Source of the DNA: Patiria pectinifera
Lineage: Eukaryota > Echinodermata > Asteroidea > Valvatida > Asterinidae
Direction: 5' to 3'
DNA length: 64,000 nucleotides
NCBI GenBank assembly: GCA_029964075.1
Contig: CM057149.1
Location: forward strand, 13,154,465 to 13,218,464
The notes beneath the pieces were generated by a model, which saw nothing but the letters and a program-made list of their open reading frames with translations, made no database searches and was not told the DNA's origin. Made by a program: the position numbers and the translations under genes. The stretch's first letter is position 1, and each line of letters begins with the position of its first letter. Of the stretch, positions 1 through 11,214 are shown in pieces.

Positions 1-1123
1 AATGATCTCGTAACATTTATTGCTCTGACTTGAACATTTTTGTCCCACCAAAAGCGTGATATAAACACCGCTCATTTGTTATATGGCTCGTCAGTTCAAT
101 CAATCATCAACAATTCGTTTTGAATTCGATAAATATTAGGAAATTATGTTTTTTTATCAATAAAATTGCAGAAGTTATATTGTTCAGATTCAAATTCCAT
201 TTTCCGTTTCGAGGAGCAGATTTTGATGATTCCATCCGTTTTCTGCGATCGCGGAAAATCATTGGCCCTACCTTTTTGTGAATCGTCATACGGAGGCTTC
301 TGCATGTAGTCAATGGTAAAAGGTAGAAATTGATGGTTTTGGGTTTTATTTTCTCATTACAAATATCTCATTACAAATATCTCATTACAAATATGCTGAC
401 CAGTATCTCACCTGAAATTCACTCTTAAACATGGCAGCAGGTAGGCTCAGCTTACTCAGATAGAACTCAGAGATCTATACTAATGAACCTGCAGTCTATT
501 CTTCACATGTGCACGTTTATGAACCTCGTGGGCCTGGGCCATGATCTTGGCTCATGGCTGCTTAAAATCTAGCAGGGCTGAAGAGGAAAGAAAGATTAAC
601 ACCATCAATGAACAAACATGTCAAAAAGGAAAAAGTCAAACCATGGCTCGATGTTCAAAAAGGCAATTTAAAAAATGCAGTTAAATGGGCACTACGCACT
701 AGAAAGCGCAAACTAGGGCTGCAGAACGCATTTTTAAATAAAATGATACATGTATCACTATCAATTGAAAAAAGCATAGCAGCTTTCAGCTCGCAATTCT
801 AACCGTACTGATCATAAAGGGAACCAGTTCAAGTTGCCCAACACCAGTTCAAGTTGCCCTATGTCCGGATCGTAAGTGCGATTCCAAATTATCAGCAGCG
901 TTTATCATGAGGTCTTGTGATAGGCTAGTCTGACGCCGCCCGCGATATGCACTATAAAGACGGTCTATGTGGTCGGTTCCCAGACCAAAAGACTCTGAAG
1001 TCACGCCAACAACGCTTCGCGTGCACGTTAAAACGTCAAAACTCAAGCTGTAGCTTCGGTACAGAAAGGGGACTATTTTCATCATTTTTTTTGCACCATC
1101 GGGATCGATTCAACCCTTACACT
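1..1123. other. Intergenic, no gene recognised
   Basis: No open frame resembles a known protein and no splice-consistent exon was found. A short tandem repeat of about 14 bp (ctcattacaaatat, three copies) lies near 351-394. A 15-bp motif (accagttcaagttgcc) is repeated at about 823-860. Confidence 0.5.
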
Positions 1124-1651
1124 TTAAAGGGAATATACATCATTTGCTTTTACTGTAATTTTCAGAAATGGGTGGAATTGGGGGGTTGGAAATATACATG
1201 TATAGCAAATATAGTTACACTGACTTTTTTGAGGTTTTGGGTTCGAAAATGCTATAAAAACCAAGAAAAACAATCATTTTCTTGTAGTCTGGTTCCCTGA
1301 CTCCATATAAGAAGAAACAAAGCATTTTACATACATTGGGGAATTGTAATGTCAGGGAACCAGTCTAGCTGGCTCGTACCCGTTCACAGGTCTGTAACCG
1401 ATTGCAAACAAGTGCGATGGTCAATTGGGGCCAGTATTTGAAAAAAAGCCAGTTTTTTCCAACGCTGATCGGCCGATCAGCATTGGAAATTGATACAAAA
1501 ATACCACTTTTCTTGAAAATGACAGTATACCAGGTGCCATGATTTTACAGGATGCTTTACACTGTCATTCACTAACAGTCCAGCAAGGTACTTCAAAATG
1601 ATTTGGTAGTTTTATTTTTTGATGTTTGCAAATATTGTATTTTTCCTTTAA
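1124..1651. mobile_element. TTAA-flanked MITE, copy 1 of 3
   Basis: The element begins TTAAAGGGAATATACAT and ends ATTGTATTTTTCCTTTAA, so the ends are imperfect inverted repeats bounded by TTAA. Its middle holds a palindrome (gatcggccgatc, near 1467-1478). The same order of blocks, including the shared phrase tagtctggttccctga, recurs at 54187-54727 and from 63728 to the window edge. No coding capacity is seen. A TTAA boundary fits piggyBac- or Kolobok-type insertion, but the superfamily is not settled. Confidence 0.65.
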
Positions 1652-4059
1652 GCGAACAGAATATGACTACATGAATGTCAAGAAGTAGGCCTACAGCATG
1701 TACCGGTACAGGGCATCTATAGTCTTGGGGTACAAATATACAGTCACCGCTCCAAAACTCACTTCCAAATTGATATTCGTAGAGTATGCATGTTCGCGTT
1801 ACGTACCCATACTCCATGGGTACGGGGGGAGTACATGGGTACGGGGGAGGGGTGAAACCATGAAACCTTGTCGCCCCCCCCTCCCCTCGCCCCCCCCCTG
1901 AGATTTTGAATTTCTAAAAAAATTATCATTGATCTAAATCTAAATAGTTGTGAATGATCCACATGATGACCACTGAGAAACGACCGGTGACCGCGGACCA
2001 GTAAGCTGACAACCGGCGTGACATTGCGCATAATGATTATCTAAAATGCGTATTAACACCCACTGCACTGCTCACACCACGGAACACGTATTATAGACAG
2101 GTGGTCCGTGGGTCACACAGTTTCAGTCAGTGATATCACACGAATCGGCCACGCATGAAACCCACATGAAACCTTGTCGCCCCCCAGTCGCCCCCACTGA
2201 GATTTTGAGTTTCTAAAAAAATGATCATTGATCTACATGACGCCATGGGCGTCAATCCTAGGGGAAGACGAGGGCTGGTCCCCCTCCACTTTTTGAAGGG
2301 TGGGGGACACAATATCAAATGTCCCCCCCCCCCCAGATTTTTGAACTTGTGTCTCATTTACAGGGCCCTATTACATGTATGTACTACAATGTATCTTTTG
2401 CTTGGAAAATATTGGTTAAAGTGGTCAGAAATTGCGTCAGATAGCACCACAGAGCATTTAGAATCCAAAATTTTTCGGGGCCCTTAAGCGGACCCCGAAC
2501 CCCACGCCTATAGCTCAGAATTCTGGTAGCTGATTCAATGACTCCAACCTCGAAAACAATGTTCAAAAATTTTTCTTATGCCTTTAGCTGAGAAAACCTC
2601 GAAAATTATGTTTAAATTATCATCCCTTGTGCTAAGATAATTATTGGTTAAAGTGGTAAGAAATTGCCTCAGATCACACCACAGAGCATCGAGAATCCAA
2701 TTTTTTTCGGGGCCCTTAAGCGGGCCCCGAACCCCACGCCTATAGCTCAGAATACCAATAGCTGATTCAATGACTCCAGCCTCGAAAATGATGTTCAAAT
2801 AATTATCTTTTGCCAAGAAAATATTGGCAAGATTACCATATGCGAAGTTCACTAATTTTCCTCTGTATTGACTAACAAGCCCCCAGATAGCAATTTCATG
2901 TCATCAAAGTCAATTTGAGCAGTGAGAAAATGCAAGCATTTTCTGAGAAAACGCTTAGAATTTTTCAGTCCACTCTCATAGGGTTTGTACACGGAGTGTT
3001 GAGTGAACTTCGTATAATATGGAAATCTTTCCCAAATATTAGTTAAAGCATGGAGGAAAGTGGTAAGAAATTGCTTCAGATCACACCACAGACATGACAG
3101 AACATCTAGAATCCAATTTTTTTTCGGGGCCCGCCGAACCCCTACGCCGTAAGGACTTCGCGCTTCGCGCTCGCATCAGTTTTGATCAAGGTGTGTCCCC
3201 CCCCCCCCACTTTTGAGAAACGATTGACGCCCCTACATGACGCCCCATGAAATGTTCCAGCCCCCAACGCCCCCCTACTGAAAAATTCCTGGCTAGGCCA
3301 CTGTTTCAACCACATGTTTGAAATAAGATAAGTAAACAATTCAAAACATGAAAATTTCGGGGATTTCAGGACTTAGTGCTGAGTAGTGGCCCGGCCCTTT
3401 AACGTTACGTGATCGCCGCAATATTACAAATAAAAAATGACAATGTTTGCGATTTGGAAAACGCACTCACCTGCTAAGCTCACACTCCTAGTCCTACTTG
3501 GATACGTTTTTACCACAATCGCCAACTTAAAAACAAATCTTTAAGCCTACCATGGCATTAACAGTTCACCTGAAATTCGTTAACCTGTTGTAGATCTTGA
3601 AATGAGTTATTTAGTGAGCGCTAGCGTTGGACTTGTCTTGTTTACACCGTCTCCTTGCAGCTCATTCGGCCATTTTGAAACAAATTTTCAGGATCATTGA
3701 TAAGTGAGGGCGCCCTCTGTTGGGGACGAGCGCGTAGGTTCTTATGTCATGCGAGCGAGCGCGTGGCCCGGGCGACACCGCGGCGGTGGCCAGTGGATGA
3801 ATACGAGTAAATGCTGCACCAACTTCCAAAAACAGCTCGACTTCCAAAAATCATCAAAAATACTCACGACTCTCCAAGCGTTTTGAGACAAACGTTAACT
3901 TAAAGCTTATTTCATTGATTTTTATCATGTTCACTTTTTGGGCCAATATCCCGTAACTTTTGGGGAACCCCTATTACGAAACTAAGTGATCATCCCTGCT
4001 CATACCCATTACTACCACGTTGTCGTAAAAGTTGGTACCTTGGTACTCTCTTTACTTAT
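1652..4059. other. Repeat fragments, no gene recognised
   Basis: Several pieces of dispersed repeats lie here. Two related C-rich segments (about 1855-1945 and 2155-2235) share catgaaaccttgtcgcccc and a following stretch ending in atcattgatct. Three partial copies of the inner part of the 311-bp hAT-type MITE (about 2400-2520, 2640-2750 and 3040-3150) carry its ggttaaagtggtnagaaattgc and ggggcccttaagcgg blocks without the terminal repeats. A 3309-3410 segment resembles the end of the repeat at 44778-45269. No exon was recognised. Confidence 0.5.
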
Positions 4060-4292
4060 TCTATAAAATGGTGCTTGCATGCAGTCGCTGCCCAAGTTGA
4101 GCGTGATGGGGAGTAATGTGGAGGAAAAGAGACGACCATTATGTGCAGTCCATCATAGGGGACCATGATGGTTTCCTCACAGCCACCATCATTGAGGAAC
4201 ATGAGCCCAACATGCACTGGCAGAGACCTGCATAGCGACAACTGGTAGTCGACTACTCCGCAGCCGACCGATGATGATGATGATGATGTATA
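4060..4292 (+). mobile_element. Probable retrotransposon 3' end with GAT tail
   Basis: Non-repetitive sequence runs directly into a short GAT microsatellite (about 4270-4289). A simple-repeat 3' tail is typical of RTE-like and related non-LTR retrotransposons. The reverse-transcriptase fragment at 23919-24623 ends in the same kind of tail. No recognisable RT domain remains here, so the call rests on the tail and context only. Confidence 0.35.
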
Positions 4293-4307
4293 TAATCGTG
4301 TCAGCAG

Positions 4308-4618
4308 CAAGGGCGGATCCAGGGGGGAGGGGCAAAGGGGGCCATGCCCCCCCCCCCAAAAAAAACCAAACCAATTTTTTTTTAATGTGACGTCGCTATA
4401 AAGGCAGGCAATGAGTACACCACCATCTTTTCCTCAAAAAAATATTGGTTAAAGTGGTCAGAAATTGCCTCAGATCGCACCACAGAGCATCTATAATCCA
4501 CATTTTTTCGGGGCCCTTAAGCGGGCCCCGAACCCACGCCGTATTTTTGTTGACCCACTTTTTGGGGGTACCAAATTTTTTTGGCCCCCCAAAAAATTTT
4601 GTTCTGAATCCGCCCTTG
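4308..4618. mobile_element. hAT-type MITE, full copy 1
   Basis: Terminal inverted repeats CAAGGGCGGATCCAG and (reversed) CAAGGGCGGATTCAG enclose 311 bp. The element is flanked by an exact 8-bp duplication, GTCAGCAG (4300-4307 and 4619-4626). Eight-bp duplications with a CA-GGGC start are characteristic of the hAT superfamily. There is no coding sequence, so it depended on a transposase made elsewhere. The second complete copy at 25919-26229 has the same length. The right target duplication ends only 21 bp before the duplication of the large foldback element. Confidence 0.85.
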
Positions 4619-4685
4619 GTCAGCAGTCCATGTGTACATATACTGCCAAGTGTCTATGGCGTGTCAAACGTTGCAATATTCAATA

Positions 4686-5145
4686 TTTTGCAATATATAT
4701 GTTGGATGTTCAATATGTGTTTGTTATCTTTTACATTTATGTGCGATGTTCAATATAAGTGTGCGATGTTTTTCATTATTTGCGCGATGTTTAATATATT
4801 TGTGCGATGTTTTACAATATATGTGCGATGTTCAATATATGTGTGCGATGTTTTACATTTATATGCGATTTTCAATTTATATGTGGGATATTTTTGACGA
4901 TATATATGTGCGATGTTTTCAATATTATGTTCGATTTTTTGCATTAAATGTGCGATGTTTTTCGATACAAAAGGTGTGTTAGGTGTGTTGTTCTACAATA
5001 TATTTGCGATATTCTCAAATATGTGAGCAATGTTTCACACATATGTTTGACATTTCGAGCTATTTGTATTCGATGTTTCATCGGTATGTTTGCATTCGAT
5101 CTTTTGCAATATGCATTTGATATTTCCCTTTTCATTCGATGTTTC
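4686..5145. repeat. Outer tandem array, left foldback arm
   Basis: A degenerate tandem repeat with a GTGCGATGTT core recurs every 20-21 bp near 4740-4860 and becomes looser inward, to about 5145. It is the outermost domain of the left arm, about 30 bp inside the terminus. Its mirror lies at about 16085-16545. Translations of it are low-complexity artefacts, not genes. Confidence 0.8.
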
Positions 5146-5249
5146 TTTAAGAGTCAAAGTCTGGTTACTAGACCGCGAAAGTCTGACTATTTTGCCTAAA
5201 GTCAGTGTATGAGACGTCAGGGGATCGCGTAAAGTGATTAGAGCCACAC

Positions 5250-5460
5250 CTAAACGGTAAAAACCGGAGTTGTGGGTAATTCTTTAAGCATACGCAATGC
5301 GTTCATCACTGCTTGAGCAGTACCCCCAGCTGTGCCTGTACTACCCATAGTGTTATGTGCATCATCTATGCATTGAGGAGTGCATGACACATGGTCTGAG
5401 CTCCAAGGCCGATGTGCACCTGTCCCGTTTAATGATCCAGTTACCTGATAATTTGTTAGC
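5250..5460 (-). CDS. Conserved open frame in left foldback arm
   Basis: A reading frame of about 70 codons ends at a stop near 5250 and is preserved in both arms (counterpart at 15736-15948). It is Thr/Gly/Ala rich with several Cys and His residues and contains GSTGTAGGTAQAVMN. Only about four residues differ between the arms over the shared stretch. I do not recognise the family. It could be a remnant of a transposase exon or of a captured host gene, or simply an open frame kept by arm homogenisation. No start or splice context could be proved. Confidence 0.3.
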
Positions 5461-5703
5461 ATAAGCTGATGTAAAATTGGGCAAAATTTGATGTTTATGG
5501 GAAAAAAAATCAAATTGGTAGGGGTTAACCTTGCATTTTTTTTTAGCAAAATCGGGGAAAATCAGATGTTTCTGGAAAATTGCAGATTGTATGGGGTTAG
5601 ATGTTTATGAAACATTTCAAATTGTAAGGGGTGAACATTGCATATTTTAGCGAAATTGGGCAAAATCAGATGTTTCCGAAAAATTTCAGATGTAAGGGAT
5701 TAA

Positions 5704-6079
5704 GGCCAAAAAAAAAAAGTCTCCGGTTTCTGGTATGCGCGCGCGTCGCCGTAGCCATGCGCTTCGGCAAAATGAAAAAGTTTTTATTTTCAATGAACGA
5801 TGATGTCTCAAAACCGCCAAACTCACTGGTTTGACTGGAATCCTGCTGCTGCAAAATTTTAACGTGTTTTTAGATGGAGTTATGATCGAGAATAAGCTTT
5901 ATGTGGCCTCTCTGGTCTCCCATATTTTTTGCACTAAGTTTAGTCGGGCACCATTTGCAGTCATCAGCCGACATTTGAAGCAAAAAAAAAAAAACAGGTA
6001 AAAAAAAAAAACAAGCCGCGTCGCCGCACCACTTTTTGGGCAAGCTCCATACCAGAAACCGGAGATATTTTTTTAGGCC
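5704..6079. mobile_element. TAA-flanked (Harbinger-like) MITE in left arm
   Basis: The ends GGCCAAAAAAAAAAAAGTCT and (reversed) GGCCTAAAAAAATATCTCCGG continue into a shared ccggtttctggtatg block, giving terminal repeats of about 30 bp. The target duplication is TAA (5701-5703 and 6080-6082), inside the ~69-bp repeat array. A three-base TWA duplication with GG-C termini fits PIF/Harbinger. The same insertion sits at the mirrored position of the right arm. Confidence 0.7.
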
Positions 6080-6981
6080 TAACCTTGCTTTTTTAGTGAA
6101 ATTTTGCAAAGTTAGATGTTACGAAAAATTTCAAGTTGAAGGGGTTAACCTCGCATTTTTTTTAAAGCAAAAATCTGAAAAAAATCTAATGTTTTTGGAA
6201 AATTGCACATTGTAAGGGGTTAACCTTGCTTTTTGAATAAGATTGGGGAAAATTAGATGTTCATGAAAAAAAATCAAATTGTAAGGGGTTAACCTTGCAT
6301 TTTTTAAAAGCAAATAGGACACAATCAGATGATTCTGGAAAATTGCAGATTGTTAGGGCGTAACCTTGTATTTCTAGCAAAATTGGGCAAAAAGAATGTT
6401 TATGAAAATTTTTTAATTGTATATCTTGTATATTTAGTAAAATTTGACAAAATCTAAAATGGTAAGGGGTTAACCTTGCTTTTTTAGCAAAATTTGGAAC
6501 ATATTTTCAAATTGGGCAAAATCAGATGCTTCTAAAAAATCCAGATGTAAAGTTTCCGCAAAAACAGCTGTTGAAAAAGAGCCCAATGTTGAACTTTACT
6601 GAGTCTGAGGTCTATCGAGGGGACGATCCTTATTTCAACTCCCGGAGATTCGCTGACAGTCTCTATTTTTCTTTTTAAGAAAGTCGAAATAGCTGAAGAG
6701 GGGGTGAGAATGTGCCCAGATACAAAAAGTGGAAACCTACGCGTCTGCCTTTTGAAAATACACAATTGTGGTGTTCATTGTTGCGTAATGATCCGCCTAG
6801 CACACAACTGTTTTGCACATTAGGCTGTGTTATGCACCTTCCTAACAAACCAAACACACTGGGCTCATTATATCGACTTGTTTTTACCCATTAAGGTAAA
6901 GCAAATGGACCCAGTAATCTTCCTGGCGCGTTTGCTCACCTATAAAGACAACTTTTATCAGTTTAAGGAAAATTCTAAGGT

Positions 6982-7060
6982 AACGAAATGGCCGAGTGGT
7001 TACGATTCGTCGTCCACGGTTAGCGGGGTCCCGGGTTCGAATCCCGCTGGTGTCTTTTTT
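6982..7060 (+). ncRNA. tRNA-derived (Ser/Leu-like) segment, left arm
   Basis: A pol III A box (TGGCCGAGTGG, 6989-6999) and B box (GGTTCGAATCC, 7034-7044) stand at normal spacing and are followed by six T residues (7055-7060), a pol III terminator. The A box resembles class II tRNA-Ser/Leu. The stem around the B box mostly pairs, but the 5' acceptor side does not pair with the 3' side, so this is not a working tRNA. It looks like a tRNA-derived or SINE-like promoter captured in the arm. Confidence 0.55.
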
Positions 7061-7104
7061 GGTTTTTAACGTATGAGTTCAATTATTCACTATAAGAGAT
7101 TTAA

Positions 7105-7420
7105 ATATCCGTCGTAAAGTACCAACAGTACCTTAGCTTAATCGGTAAGCACTGCTGCTGGTACTGTCCGCGAGTTCCAGGTTGGCGCCTTCGTATAGGT
7201 TCAGGGCATGTGGTCCACTCGGAGGATCAGGGCTTAGGGGCCGCCCTGTTCCTCCCTTAGCTCTTTGCTTTTACATGGTGCCTGGCCCTCCGGGGTTATA
7301 TGGATGGATAGGGAAGGAAGTGTGTATTGGTCGGGGACGCCGAGACCCCGGAAGAGAACTAAGGGATCGGCTGGGGCATTGTTATGGCTCAGACCGATCC
7401 CTGAAAGCTTGACTAGCACA
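7105..7420. other. GC-rich structured segment, left arm
   Basis: About 315 bp, clearly richer in GC than its surroundings, follow the tRNA-like segment. It starts with a second tRNA-like A box (ttagcttaatcggtaagca, about 7133-7151), but the expected B box is poor. Near the end an 8-bp stem pairs GGGATCGG (7364-7371) with CCGATCCC (7394-7401). The right arm repeats it at 13806-14125. It may be a SINE body or a structured RNA; nothing decides between these. Confidence 0.35.
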
Positions 7421-7854
7421 TAACTTTTTGATTTTTTTTACCCTCTATCTTTTATACTTTGGTTTAGTTTGATATCTACAGCTGATCGGCAGCTGAGGTT
7501 TACGGGTAGTATCAAAATTGAAACAAAGGTGTATGTCATAAATCAATGAATATTTCATAATTGACTATAATCAAAACGGAGTTTCGTTCAATCAATTCGA
7601 CTATCATTATATAATGACGCGTTTGCCAATTTACGTAAGAAACGCCATTAATTATACCGGGAAAGAATAAAGATGTACATTGTAATATAAATATTATTTA
7701 TACATCTTTAAAATAACGTGTCTTTAATTGTGAGCATTCCAAACAATACAGTAATTCGCAATGGTATTAGAATGGTATATGATAGCACGATCAATGCGTC
7801 TCTATTAATTTTAAAAATATATAATTTAGGCCCCTATGTGTGAAATATTCTGTT

Positions 7855-10636
7855 TATGAAACATTTCAAATAGTAAGGGGTGAACCTTGCATTTTTTTTT
7901 TGGAAAATTGGGCAAAATCAGATCTTTCTGGAAAATTTCAGATTGTAAAGGGTTAACCTTGCTTTTGTAGTAAAATTTGGCAAAATAAGATGTGTATGAA
8001 AAATTTCAAATTGTAAGCGGTTAACCTTTCTTTTTTTAGTAAAATTGGGAAAATTTAAATATTTATGAAAAATTTCAAATTGTCAGTGGTTAGCCTTGCA
8101 TTTTTTAGCAAAATAGGGCAAAATCAGGTGTTCATGGAGAATATCAAATTGTAAGGGGTTAACTTTGAATTTTTTAGCAAAATACGGCAAAACCAGGTGT
8201 TAATGAAAAATTTCAGATTGTAAAGGGTTCACCTTGCATTTTTAGCAAAATTGGGAAAAATCAGATTTGTATGAAAAATCAAAAATTGTAAGGGGTTAAC
8301 CTTTGCCAAATTAGGGCAAAATCAGATGTTTCTGGAAAATTGCAGATTGAAAGGGGTTAACCTTGCATTTTAAGCAAAATTTGGCAAAATGAAAAATCTC
8401 AAATTGCCAGATTTGTATGAAAAATCAAAAATTGTAAGGGGTTAACCTTTGCCAAATTAGGGCAAAATCAGATGTTTCTGGAAAATTGCAGATTGAAAGG
8501 GGTTAACCTTGCATTTTTAGCAAAATTTGGCAAAATCAGATCTTTCTGAAAAATTTCAGATGTAAGGAATTAATCTTACTTTTTTCTTTAGTGAAATTTG
8601 GTAAAAAAATAGGTGTTTATGAAAAATTTCAAATAGTACGGGGTTCAGATTGCCTTTTTTTTAGCAAAATAGGGCAAAATCTGGTGTTTATGGAAAATTT
8701 CAAATTGTAAGGGGTTAACCTTGCATTTTAGCAAAATTGGGCAAAATCAGATGTTTCTGGAAAATTTCAGATGTAAGGGATTATCCTTGCTTTTTAAGTG
8801 AAATTTGGCAAAGTAAGATGTTTATGAAAAATCTCATATTGTAAGGGGTGAACCTTGTAGTTTTAGCAAAATTTGGCAAAATCAGATCTTTCTGGAAAAT
8901 TTCAGATTGTAAGGGTTTAACCTTGCTTTTTTAGTGATATTTGGCCAAATAACATGTGAATAAAAAATTTCAAATTGTGAGGGGATAACCTTGCATTTTT
9001 TAGCAAAATAGGGCAAAATCAGGTGTTTATGAAAAATGTCAGATCGTAAGGGGTTCACCTTGCATTTTTAGCAAAATTGGGAAAAATCAGATTTGTATGA
9101 AAAATCAAAAATTGTAAGAGGTTAACCGTTGCCCAATTACGGCAAAATCAGATGTTTCTGGAAAGTTGCAGATTGAAAGGGGTTAACCTTGCATTTTTAG
9201 CAAAACTTGGCAATATCAGATTTTTATGAAACATCTCAAATTGTAAGGGGTGAACCTTGCATTTTTAGCAAAATTGGGAAATATCAGATGTTTCTGGAAA
9301 ATTTCAGATGTAAGGGGGTTAACCTTGCACTTTTTAGCAAAATAGGGCAAAATCAGGTGGTTATGAAAAATGTCAGATTGTAAGGGGTTCACCTTGCATT
9401 TTTAGCAGAATTGGGAAAAATCAGATTTGTTTGAAAAATCCAATATTGTAAGAGGTTAACCTTTGCCAAATTAGGGCAAAATCAGATGTTTCTGGAAAGT
9501 TACAGATTAAAAGGCGGTTACCCTTGCATTTTTAGCAAAACTGGGCACTATCAGATTTTTATGAAAAATCTCAAATTGTAAGGGGTGAACCTTACATTTT
9601 TTAGCAAAATTGGGCAAAATCAGCTTTGTATGAAAAATCAAAAATTGTAAGGGGTTAACCTTTGCCAATTTAGGGCACTTAAAAAGCAAGGTTAACCCCC
9701 TTACATCTGAAATTTTCAGATATAAGGGGGGTTAACCTTGCTTTTTTTTAGTAAAATTGGGCAAATTTTAATGTGCATGAAAAATTTGAAACTGTTAGCG
9801 GTTAACCTTGCATTTTTTAGCAAAATACGGCAAAACCAGGTGTTAATGAAAAATTTCAGATTGTAAAGGGTTCACCCTGCATTTTTAGCAAAATTGGGAA
9901 AAATCAGATTTGTATGAAAAATCAAAAATTGTAAGGGGTTAACCTTTGCCAAATTAGGGCAAAATCAGATGTTTCTGAAAAATTGCAAATTGAAAGGGGT
10001 TAACCTTGCATTTTAAGCAAAATTGGGCAAAATGAGATTTTTATGAAAAATCTCAAATTGTAAGGGGTGAACCTTGCATATATTAGCAAAATTGGGCAAA
10101 ATCAGATGTTTCTGAAAAAAATTCCGATGCAAGGAATTAACCTTACTTTTTTTAAGTGAAATTTGGTAAATTAAGATGTTTATGAAAATTTTCAAATTGT
10201 AAGGGGTTCAGTTTGCATTTTTTAAGCGAAATTGGGAAAAAAATCTGATTTTTCTGGAAAATTGCAGAATGTAAGGGGTTAACCTTGCTTTTGGAATAAG
10301 ATTGGGAAAAATTAGATGTTCATGAAAAAAATTCAAATTGTAAGGGGTTAACCTTGCATATTTTTGGCAAAATAGGACACAATCAGATGATTCTGGAAAA
10401 TTGCAGATTGTTAGGGCTTAACCTTGTATTTCTAGCAAAATTGGGCAAAAAGAAATATTTATGAAAATTTTTTAATTGTTTATCTTGTATATTTAGTAAA
10501 ATTTGACAAAATCTTAAATGGTAAGAAATGTTTATGAAAAATATGCAAAATCAGATTTGTATGAAAAATCTAAAATGGTAAGGGGTTAACCTTGCTTTTT
10601 TAGCAAAATTTGGAACATATTTTACTAAAATTGGGC
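7855..10636 (+). repeat. ~69-bp minisatellite, plus-oriented core array
   Basis: A degenerate unit of about 66-70 bp is repeated roughly 40 times. The consensus contains ggggttaaccttgc, then ttagcaaaattgggcaaaat, then cagatgtttctggaaaat. The unit holds the palindrome GGTTAACC. The same unit fills 5490-5700 and 6080-6520 in the left arm. At about 9677-9746 the orientation flips locally and makes a tight hairpin. There is no coding capacity. Confidence 0.85.
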
Positions 10637-11048
10637 AAATCAGATGCTTCTAAAAAATCCAGATGTAAAGTTTCCGCAAAAACAGCTGTTGAAAAAGAGC
10701 CCAATGTTGAACTTTACTGAGTCTGAGGTCTATCGAGGGGACGATCCTTATTTCAACTCCCGGAGATTCGCTGACAGTCTCTATTTTTCTTTTTAAGAAA
10801 GTCGAAATAGCTGAAGAGGGGGTGAGAATGTGCCCAGATACAAAAAGTGGAAACCTACGCGTCTGCCTTTTGAAAATACACAATTGTGGTGTTCATTGTT
10901 GCGTAATGATCCGCCTAGCACACAACTGTTTTGCACATTAGGCTGTGTTATGCAGCTTCCTAACAAACCAAACGCACTGGGTTCATTATATCGACTTGTT
11001 TTTACCCATTGAGGTACAGCAAATGGACCCAGTAATCTTCCTGGCGCG
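10637..11048 (+). repeat. Second copy of the 6519-6930 arm segment
   Basis: This stretch repeats 6519-6930 in the same orientation at an offset of 4,118 bp, with only a few differences, and then returns to ~69-bp repeats. It has no mirrored partner in the right half of the core, so the element is not a simple palindrome. It probably arose by unequal exchange within the left half. Confidence 0.8.
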
Positions 11049-11214
11049 GTGTACCTTGTTTATTTAGTAAAATTTGGCAAAATCAGATTTGTATGAAAAA
11101 TCTAAAATGGTAAGGGGTTAACCTTGCTTTTTTAGCAAAATTTGGAACATATTTTACTAAAATTGGGCAGAATAAGATGCTTCTATAAATCCAGATGTAA
11201 ATTTTCCGCTAAAA

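Noticed and set aside
4445-4982. Cys/Met/Phe-rich frames of 97-150 codons
   Set aside because: They cross the end of a MITE and the 20-21-bp outer foldback array; the repeated residues reflect the DNA repeat.
6982-7060. Functional tRNA gene
   Set aside because: A and B boxes are good, but the acceptor stem does not pair and no clear anticodon loop can be drawn; kept only as tRNA-derived.
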